This document shows positions 55,268-64,000 of a stretch of 64,000 nt of DNA, piece after piece. The position numbers were made by a program, and so were the translations under genes. The notes beneath the pieces were generated by a model, which was given only the letters and a program-made list of their open reading frames with translations, was not told the DNA's origin and did no database searches. Source of the DNA: Triplophysa rosa (lineage: Eukaryota; Chordata; Actinopteri; Cypriniformes; Nemacheilidae); assembly GCF_024868665.1 (NCBI RefSeq), contig NC_079898.1:16488403-16552402 (forward strand). Direction: 5' to 3'. Numbering within the stretch: the first letter of the stretch is position 1; each line of letters begins with the position of its first letter.

Positions 55268-57174
55268 ATGCATAGGCTATCACGACGCTATACATCTGCC
55301 AAATGCATACATATAAAATATAAATACACTATTATCACACACTGCTATTTACAGGCACACATGTAAACCCAAATGGAGAGGGAGAAAAGAAAAGAGATAG
55401 AGAGCGAGCGAGCGAGCGAGAGAGAGAAAAGCCATCTCTGAAGCTGGTTGAGTACAGTGCGATTGCACCCGCAGGAGGTTTGACCCTCAGTGTCTGCTGA
55501 TGATAAGTACCTTCTGTCTGAATCAAGTGTCACTCGTGCACCCTCTTAAAGGTGACAGGACTCTCTCGTTCTCTCAAGTGCACATTCAAACACGCCTCAG
55601 AAACATCCTAGTTTGAACTCTATATTTATATATAGGGTCCGCACATACAAATAGGTTAAGAGCTATCTCTGAGCCAAACCGAGAAGCAATTTGTTTCTCT
55701 ATTGATTTACTTTGCTTTAGGCTTATTACAGTAATACTTTACTCAAGCCCAGGAGAATCACGTTCAGGGAGATGATTGCACACGTCTCTTTGAGCTATCT
55801 TGCACTCAGGCATGACTAAAAGAACCTGTTTTGCATATCTGTGTACCTCAATACGTACTCTAAAACATTATGATAATCTCAAAATCAGTCTACTAGCCAT
55901 GCTTAAAGAAATATGAGAGTGCATTTGGAAGACAACCTTTAACACTCTTGTGTGGATTTTCTGGATATGGACAGAAGGTAAATATGTCCTTGCATGTGTC
56001 CTTGAGCTTTTTTGCCATTTGAAACAGAAGGAATGCACTCAAGTGTTTTGACATCACAGAACGAACGGGCGATGTGACATCTGCAGGCAAGAAGAATGGG
56101 AAGCAGAGGGGGTGTTCTGCATTCCTTTTTATGTTCTCTTGAAAAATAACTCTGTGCCAGTTATGCGCACCCATCTTCAAACAGAGTTTTTCATAATGCT
56201 TTGCTGTGTAGACATATCCATAAACATTATTTCATTTTGCAAGGCCTGCAGTGAGAATCAATACGTGTAACCAAATCAAGCAGCTATGATTGTCTTAAAA
56301 ATGCAACTTGCAGTTCAATAAAATATTGTAGACCTTGTATAAAAATAAAGGAGGGCTATTTTCAGTGTAGTCCACTGCTAGGAGGACATTGTGGATGACA
56401 GATGGCTGAAAAAAGAACGTGTTTGTTAACAGATCGAGAAAGAGACGTTATGTGTTCATGTTGGTCTGTCCTTCACCTAAACTGTGTACAGCTGGATAAA
56501 ACCATCATGTGGTGAAAATACCAGATATATTTAAAGCCTAATGATTTTCCCCATTGTAAAGTAATACCATTATAACTGTTGAGCACTGGTGAGGAAGAGA
56601 GCAGAACCGCAGCTACGGGAGGTAGCTATAAATGAAGGTGCTTAAACCCCTGACCTGCTTGTTGCATGTTGCATTTGTCAATATCCCTAATAAAACACAG
56701 CCGAGTTCAACCCGCCTCTGCCCTCTGCAACTTCAAATGACTACAATAAATTCTACACTCACAAACACAAACAAACCATTACTGCCTTATGCACACATAC
56801 TGGTAGTAAGTGGAATTTTTATGGTGCATATATTACTTGTGATTGTAAAACATGTCTATATTAGGAACAGCGACTTGTTTATAGATCTCAAGAAACAAAA
56901 TAAGTCCATAAAACATGTAAGCACACAATTCAATGTGTTTGGAGTATAACTTTCCTCAAGCAGCAGTGACTTCTTAATGACAAGAACTGCCTTTTAGCTT
57001 GTTTGTGACTGTTGTTTCAGTTTTACTGCATTGTTAAGATGTAAACAGAAAGAAAAATGCAAGAACTGTCCCTCAGGAACTACATTTGCATTTTCCTTAA
57101 AAAGGCAAAAAAAAAAAAGAGAATAAGAGTAGGTCAGCTTAGATTTAGGTCTGGTTTCTATGTGCACAAAATAC
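55268..57174. other. Non-coding DNA
   Basis: Contains a (GAGC)n run (55404-55424). Open frames in this part lack splice support. Confidence 0.5.
55404..55424. repeat. (GAGC)n microsatellite
   Basis: GAGCGAGCGAGCGAGCGAG. Confidence 0.85.
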
Positions 57175-57390
57175 TTAAAACTGGATATTTCACCCAAAAA
57201 TGAAAATTCTGTCATCATTTACTCACCGCTTGTCTTTCTTCTGCAAAATAAGATATTTTGACGAATTTTGTTAACTGAACAACGACGGTACCCATTGACT
57301 TGCATTGGTTTTGTGTCCATACAATAGAAGTCAATGGGTACCGCCATTGTTCGGGGATAAATGGGTGAGTAAATGACGACAGAACTTTAC
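57175..57390. mobile_element. TTAA-type MITE (copy 8), right end shortened
   Basis: The left end TTAAAACTGGATATTTCACCC is a diverged family terminus. The arms fold back through 'caatgggtacc' and 'ggtacccattg'. The right arm ends 'gacgacagaac' without the last 25 or so bases and runs straight into the next copy. Confidence 0.8.
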
Positions 57391-57713
57391 TTAAAGGGAT
57401 AGTTCACCCAAAAATGAAAATTCTGTGATCATTTACTCACCTTCAGATTTTTCCAAACCTGTAAAAATGTCTTTGTTCTAATAAACACAAAGGAAGATAT
57501 TTGGAAGAATGTCAGTAACCAAACAGATCTCATCCCCCATTGACTCCCATAGTATTTTTTTCCTACTATGGCAGTAAATGGGGGATGAAATCTGTTCTTT
57601 CAAATATCTTCCTTTGTGTTTACTAGAACAAATTAATTTATACAGGTTTGGAACAACCTGAAGGTGAGCAAATGATGACAGAATTTTCATTTTTGGGTGA
57701 ACTATCCCTTTAA
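57391..57713. mobile_element. TTAA-flanked MITE (copy 9)
   Basis: Intact: TTAAAGGGATAGTTCACCC at the left, GGGTGAACTATCCCTTTAA at the right, TTAA at both ends, and highly similar arms. The best-preserved copy in the window, and probably the youngest. Confidence 0.95.
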
Positions 57714-57897
57714 GGTAGAGTCATTAATATTTATCCTCATAAACAAATGTAACAAAATGAAATAAACTACAAAATAAAAAATTGTCCAGCCGAAGGAGCT
57801 GCTTTGTTTTACTGAGCTTTGTGAGCTCTCCTTCTGTACAGTAGCATCAATAACTGAGCTTTGTGATGATAACTGAGCTTTTAGACAGATAAAAGCT

Positions 57898-57945
57898 TTT
57901 AGACAGATAAAAGCGTCTGCTAAATGACTAAATGTAAATGTGTGT
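57898..57945 (+). repeat. SINE/L2 3'-tail relic
   Basis: 'gataaaagcgtctgctaaatg' followed by 'actaaatgtaaatg' matches the tail of the SINE at 12946-13107, here on the + strand and without a tRNA-like head. A 20-base word 'cttttagacagataaaagc' is duplicated just upstream. Confidence 0.7.
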
Positions 57946-59649
57946 AAATGTAAATAACTAAAACGTATTGCCTGTGTGATGCATCATTATGCTCATTGCC
58001 AAACCCATATGATTATTTCGGTGTAAGAGCAACAATACATTTTTATAACCTTTGCAAAATGACAGATTTAAAAAAAATGAATTTTCATTGGTCATTGTAT
58101 GGATCTGTGCAATTCTACCGCAGAAAATGAGGATAGTTTTGAGTAAACAATTAATCTAAACTAATGAACAAGACTGATGTAGTGTTGTACACTCTCTTGC
58201 TCTATTTTTCTTCTTTCTCTCTCATTCATCTCTACTGTAATAAGGGCTTCCCTGCTGCCCTTCACAAGGTCAACTGCTGGGCTTCTCATTAAACAAACCC
58301 ATCGCCCCTCTCTCTAACTCTCTCATCATCTGCAGTTTTTAGTAGAAAATGACAACAAAATTCTGCCACAGAAAAGCCAAACCATTCAGTTCAATCTAGA
58401 CAACAAAGCAGGGTCAGAAAGGATAAAGCCCCATGACTCAACATGCATATGTTTCACATCAGTCCTCTGGCCCTTTGGCCTGTTTTTAGTAGCTGAACAG
58501 AAAGATGATAAACAGCAGCAAAAAGAAAAAAGTCTGTCTTTGAATGACAGAATAACCCTGCTGATCTGAGGACATCAAAGGATTCACAAGACAATGTCAC
58601 AGTCATCATTACCAAACATGGTAGTGCCTGTTTTCTAGACATCATACAGAAAATAGGGCCACATTTAAATTCATCGACACAAACTCTTATCTTTCCTTAA
58701 AATTTGTTGCATCTTTATCATAGAATAATCATACTAATAATACATCATTCTAATGTCTGAAAAGTGGTCATTAGTTCAGCAAAAGGTTTAATAAGCTCAT
58801 AAATATTCACGTGTTAAATGTTTTAAACTAAACATAATAGGAGTGGATTGACTTCAAAGTGAAAACCTAATGAGATAAAAAAAAATAGGCACCTGGCCTA
58901 CTTTGTGCTCCCTGCCCTCACGAGGTGCGAATTCGAATGAGCCCGCAGATTCCCACCTCTGCTGAGAGATCCTGGAGATCTCAACATCCCTAGTCCCGCT
59001 CCCACTGGACAAGGTCGACGCTTAATGAGCCTCTTTGCAAATAAATCTGAAATCCAGACCTCAGTGACCGTGTTGATTTCCTCAGGCAAAATGAGGAAAA
59101 AAAAGGATTGATGACTAAATTTGAATACCTCTGTGTTTTATAATTTTGCAATCCCACATCATTGTGCCACTGTGGAGCGTAAAATAATGGGAGGCCATCA
59201 GCAAAATCAGGTCGGTTAAGAGATTAAATCACAATTTGAAACAAATGGGGAGATCAAATACTTTTACACAGTGTACCTTTGCTCGGGGTGAATTATACCA
59301 TAATGACTGAAGTGAGAAGACAGTGTTTCTGCACCACATTTCTCCAGCACAGGAAAGACTTTGCAAAGGATTTTTAACTTTGCCTTAGATGGTGAAGTGA
59401 GAAACCTGGCAATACTACAGGCTTTTCACACTGTGTGCCAAAGATATACAGTGTGAAATGATGCATTGCTGTAAGTTGGCAACAGAGAGCCAATCATAAA
59501 CCAAACAGTGCATACCTCATTAAATATTCATGAGCTTTGTACAACAGCATCATTTTCATAGTTGTGATAAGGTTCAGCATTGGAGATTAAATAAAAACAG
59601 GGAAATTTCAGGACATTGACAGAATCAATGCATTTTTTCATAAACTTAC
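57946..59649. other. Non-coding DNA
   Basis: A GC-richer patch at 58910-59060 has a 50-codon minus-strand frame after an acceptor-like 'tctggatttcag'. It is not strong enough to call. Confidence 0.45.
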
Positions 59650-59700
59650 ACACTGATGGAGGATGGGCTGCTCCACTGACCCAGCTTCCAGAAACAATTT
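59650..59700 (-). CDS. Weak candidate 51-nt exon
   Basis: Minus strand: 'gggtattttatag' acceptor, 51 bases open in all three frames (for example KLFLEAGSVEQPILHQC), then a good donor (GTGT|gtaagt). It lies upstream of, and on the same strand as, the exon at 53395-53452, so it could belong to that gene. The acceptor is mediocre. Confidence 0.2.
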
Positions 59701-59860
59701 CTATAAAATACCCATGTTCATCCCAAATCACAGCACCAATTCAGATTCATTCCATTAATGCTCTGTCTGCTCCCAACAGAGCTTAAACTGTATTGACTCA
59801 CAACGTGTACATACAAACATGTCACCTTAGATGATTGAAAACCTGCTAACAACTACTCTC

Positions 59861-60703
59861 TTAAAGGAGTAGTTCATTTTCATGATAATTTACTCACCCC
59901 CGTTTCATCCAAGATGTTTATGTATTTGTTTTTTTAGTCGAAAAGAAATTAAGGTATTTGATGAAAACATTCCAGGATTTTTCTCCATATAGTGGACTTC
60001 AATGGACTCCAAACGGTTGAAGGTCAAAATTACAGTTTCAGTGCAGCTTCAAAGGGCTTTAAACGATACCGGACGATGAATAAGGGTCTTATCTAGTGAA
60101 ACGATCGGTCATTTTCTAAAAAAAATAAAATGTATATGAAGAGTTTGGTTCCAAAATGAGATAACTCCATTATTTTTATTTCCAAAAATCATGTTTTTTA
60201 TTATGTTATTATGTTATCATGTTTTTATTGTGTTTCATTGTGTTAGTTAGCTGTATTTGTTTAGTTATTATGGCTTAAATCAAAACAAACCAACTGCAGT
60301 TTGATTGATAGTAACTGGAATGCACAACAAAAAAACATGATTTTGAAATTTTATCTCATTTTGGAACCAAACTCTTCATATGCTTTATAAACACAAATGC
60401 TCACCTTGTTCTGTTCTGCGATGCGCGTTCATGACTTCACGTAATACATAATTACGTTGAAAAGGTCACACTTGACGTAGGCGGAAGTACCGAGTCAGTG
60501 TTTACAAGTTGAACATGCAAGTTTTCAACGTAATTACGTATTACGTGAAGTCATGAACGCGCATCGCAGAACAGAGCAAGGCGAGCATTTGAGTTTATAA
60601 ATCATATACATTTTTATTTTTTTTAGAAAATGACCTATCATTTCGCTAGATAAGACCCTTATTCATCGTCTGGTATCGTTTAAAGCTGAAACTGTAATTT
60701 TTT
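59861..60703. mobile_element. Nested fold-back element starting TTAAAGGAGTAGTTCA
   Basis: The outer arms match: 60024-60135 ('ttaaacgataccggacgatg', 'aataagggtcttatctag') against the inverse at 60600-60700. The right end is truncated before the expected closing TTAA. Inside lie a second inverted pair ('agagtttggttccaaaatga' at 60140 against 'tcattttggaaccaaactct' at 60355) and a third ('ctgttctgcgatgcgcgttc' at 60410 against its inverse near 60555-60575, about 53 bp). It has no coding capacity. Confidence 0.75.
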
Positions 60704-61659
60704 TCAAAAAGTGACTGTTTTGTATCCTATGTTTTATGTTATATAATAAATGTTACGTTACTTCCTCAAAATGACTGAACAGTGTCATGCAAATACTGTA
60801 CAGTTATCTTGGCTGTTTAAATCAAACCCATACCCAACCATATGTGTTGACGATTCTTTTAAGCACCCAAAACACAACATATGAGGTTGACCAACTATTC
60901 AGAAGGAAATGCCATAAAAGATAAAGGAGATAAAGCATAGTGTGAATCAGCTTGTGAGTCACCCTGGATGTTCTGACATGCCTGATGTAAACTAAAGGAT
61001 CCCAAGGTTGTGTAGCTGACATATACCGCTGACTGAAGCTGTATGGCTAGCATCATGTTCTTGAAGAGGGGCTTCCACACTCACGCCTGTCAACCCTATA
61101 AATAACTACAAACTCCTTGCTTCTCCAGCCTCAGAGAAATTTGTTATTTCTAAAATGTCATTATAAAAGGAGAGTGAAACGGGCGGAAAAAGTATTAAAG
61201 CAGTGTAGGTTGTAGCACGGGCTGAACCACCCTTCAATATTTTTCACACGGGGCTGTTTTGTATGTATATGTCCATCCATCCATCTATTCCTGTAGTTTT
61301 GAAGATTGTAATTCCTTCATATGAAATATTTATGAGGATAAATTGAAAAAGGGGTCATTTAGTGTGGCGGTATTTTCCAAACTCAGTCAGCACATTATGA
61401 ATTCCAAAATGTATGTTGGGTCATACATTGGAATGATTTATAAAGAGTGCAGTAGCGCTGTTTATGCTGAAGGGAGTCCATAAATACCCACAGTTAGCTG
61501 CCAGTACACCGCCCTTCTCCCACACAGAGCGCTGCTCGGCTTAGTATTAGTATTACCTCTCATCTGCATTTAAATTTCATTCATTTTAATGGCCTGAGCA
61601 ATAACCTGGCTCTGTTGCCCAATTTTGCAGTGTCTAAAGCCTCTTTTGGTATCTTTGTG
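60704..61659. other. Complex non-coding DNA
   Basis: No exon recognised. 61330-61620 is complex and repeat-free. Confidence 0.5.
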
Positions 61660-61954
61660 TGTGAGTGTGTTTGTGTACTGGTATGCATCACTGTGTGGGG
61701 ACCTAATGTCCCAATAAAGATAGTAATACCAGTAGATTTTGATTTTATGGGGACCTTTTTTTAACAGCTTATAAATCATACAGAAGGATATTTATTGAAA
61801 ATGTAAGAATGCAGAAAGGCTTGTGCGATTATTAGGTTTAGGTGTTGGGGATAGAATACTGTATATCATAAGCCTGATATAAAATCAATGGAACTCCCCA
61901 TAAAACATGGAAACCAGTGTGTGTGTGTGCATATGCGTGAGTGCGTGTGTGCGT

Positions 61955-61989
<35 letters not shown>

Positions 61990-61990
61990 A
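61660..61990. repeat. 'tgtggggacct' repeat with (GT)n
   Basis: 'tgtggggacctaatgtccc', 'taggtttaggtgttggggat' and 'aactccccataaaacatgga' in order, followed by a long GT-rich microsatellite (61918-61989), form a repeat common in fish genomes. The GT tract creates spurious His/Thr frames on the minus strand. Confidence 0.6.
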
Positions 61991-64000
61991 ATAGCAGTCC
62001 AATCGAAAAAGTAGTTGAACCACAGATGAGTGACTTTATCCGAGTGGGTTTTCTAAAGATTGGAAACAAAATGTAGCCTTGACACATTGCAGTGTGCTAG
62101 AAGCACAGAGAAAAAAGCAATAAAATGCACACAATGAAAAATAGAAAGATGGTGTAATATGACTCATACTGTATTTTTTTTTTAATAATTTAATGTTGAG
62201 TCATTGCTCCTTACGTCAAATTTGTTTTTGTCAATCTGATCAACGTTTTGTAGGAAAGAAAGATGCTTTGCTTTCTTCAAGAGATTTTGCATGAACTTTA
62301 CTCTTCTCTCACAGTAAGCAGCATGCTGCTCTCTGAAGCTGATACGCCAGTGTCCGACAGCCTTTTCTGCCTATGCTTAGAAATGTGACCCGCCGGTTAC
62401 AGCCAAGTGCAAAAGTGCAGCGCTTTCACCATGAAAAAGAGTTTCACCTCTCTTACTGTCCTCTTCTCTTCATATCACTCCCTCAATCCATCTCTCACTT
62501 TTCATTTGAACTACAGCACAGCCATCCTGCCCATACCACAATACACAAAACCAGCAGTCAGCAACAAAAATAAACCTGGCATCAGAAATACACACACATG
62601 ATAGATTACTGTGAAAATATACATTTCACAAAATGATAGTAGAAGACTTCATGAAAATATAGCGTAGACCTACTGCTGCAAAATAACTAGCGACGAGTTA
62701 ATGATGGAAAGACAGAAAGGTCTGCCTCCTTAATTAACTGTCAAGTTTATCCTGAAGACTGTCAGCGAACAGATACGTAAGGAAAATACACTGCTTTACA
62801 ACAATTCATTCATTATTAATAAACCTAGAGACTCAAACAGTAGATGCTAATGTAAGCATACCGCTGAAAAGAGAGGCTTAGCGGTCCTTAATATTCAGGC
62901 TGGTGGAAAACCACTGGTAGATCCGTGTGTTAATATTTAAAATATTATATATTATTTATATTTATACAATTGTAACTGTTGTGTAAATCCATATGCCATT
63001 AGATATGTACAGTACCACTATATTTAGGAACCTGCTTCATGATTTTCTGTACATCTGCTTTCAAATATCAAAACGATATGTACAATTAAATGTGATGATG
63101 TGACTTAAAAAGCAAGACAGTTGCATTCAGCTGAACGAACAGGGAATAATTCTCACTGCAATGAAATATTAATTATGAACACAAAACTATTCCATCCACA
63201 TTGAATTACCAAGAGACAACAACAGAAGAGAGTTTTTACAAATAGCTTTTCTACAGTATGCATGACAATATCAAGAACATGAAGACGTTTAATCCACACG
63301 CATGATATTTAATGCAACTGTGTGCTCATCGTAGTATTTTATTCCTTCTAGCTTCATCTACTGTTCACCCCGCATGAGCCTTTCACTGATGGATCTGCAT
63401 TTCCTTATCGTCTGTAGTCATGCTTTCCTCTTACTGTTGTAATATCTAAATCAGTCATTCTTTCTGAAATATTACAGCTTGGTTCATGGCCCTATACAGC
63501 AATGATAAGGTTATGGGTTCAGTTCCCAAGCAATGCACGGACTGATAAAATGTTTACCCCTAACGTATTGTAAATCACTTTTAATCAAGTGTCTCCAAAA
63601 TGCATTAATCTTAAAACATGTTCAGTAGGGAATGTTGGTACTTGACTGCAGTGAGTTATATACTATGTGCCTGGCCTTCACCTGGAAGAATACAACTATA
63701 TCAAAAACACTAGCCACAATAGTGCCTTCACTGCCAAAGGTCAAGATCACTAGAGTACGATTAAACAAGAGTGTCATAATAACCAGACTTTTCCACTAAC
63801 TGGACATTGTGCTAGAATGGGATCCTTTTTCTCACCATTTGCAATGCGAGTAAATTACCAGTGGGTCATTACTAAGAAACCATTTTAAGACCTTTTTGAC
63901 ACTGCAGGCTATCAACTTGACAGCCTCTCCCTCTCTGCATGATTTTTCTCCACCTCTTTAGAACAGAGATAATGGTGGGTTGAATCTAGCCCCACTGGCT
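61991..64000. other. Non-coding DNA to the window end
   Basis: No exon is supported. A pyrimidine-rich acceptor-like 'ctccacctctttag' at 63949-63962 is followed by sequence that runs off the window, so an exon there cannot be tested. Confidence 0.45.

Noticed and set aside
58898..59089. 63-codon minus-strand frame in a GC-richer patch
   Set aside because: Acceptor-like site is mediocre, there is no clear donor and the peptide is not recognised.
61838..62087. His/Thr-rich minus-strand frames and the Cys/Val frame opposite
   Set aside because: Translation of the GT-rich microsatellite in the 'tgtggggacct' repeat.
1..64000. CRISPR arrays, operons, bacterial promoters or phage attachment sites
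   Set aside because: No regularly spaced direct repeats with unique spacers and no compact gene organisation. The window is vertebrate DNA.

Overview
This is a stretch of a ray-finned fish nuclear genome, most likely a carp-family (cyprinid) species. It is AT-rich, carries two Tc1-like transposons with D-D34-E transposase remnants, a tRNA-derived SINE with the fish L2-type tail, a truncated L1 LINE, a short LTR retrotransposon, hAT-like and TTAA-target DNA elements, and many copies of the small 'TTAAAGGGATAGTTCACCC' repeat typical of these genomes. There are no operons, and most open frames are chance or transposon-derived.

Layout. 0-6.5 kb: intergenic or intronic DNA, then a TTAA-type repeat (3000-6066) split by a compact LTR retrotransposon (3788-5559), then a 310-bp MITE. 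6.5-24.3 kb: mostly unique DNA with scattered repeats, including a THAP-exon element nested in another MITE (10.0-11.5 kb), a SINE (13 kb), a near-perfect 83-bp palindrome (14.3 kb) and an hAT-type element with a perfect 8-bp target duplication (15.6-16.5 kb). 24-40 kb: mostly unique DNA with several MITEs. It holds weak exon candidates on the + strand, of which a 21-nt microexon-like segment at 30934-30954 is the best, and a GC-rich ATG-less open frame at 39.0-39.3 kb. 40.8-49.3 kb: dense transposon block (Tc1 copy 1, a 1.1-kb TTAA element abutting a MITE, a TGTGACCC element, Tc1 copy 2, and a second TTAA element with a relic exon).

Host gene. The best evidence for a host gene is on the minus strand. 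A 58-nt coding exon (53395-53452) is followed by an intron ending in a TACTAAC branch point, a terminal exon starting at 51300, and a long 3' UTR ending at an AATAAA signal (49405-49410). The likely C-terminus is the 19-residue exon peptide plus one phenylalanine. I do not recognise the protein. Upstream exons should lie above 53.5 kb, probably beyond the window. Its last intron is packed with repeats, including an L1 insertion with a 16-bp target duplication.

No complete intact protein-coding gene of any kind is visible. Tc1 copy 1 is closest: one stop codon interrupts an otherwise full-length 340-codon transposase frame.
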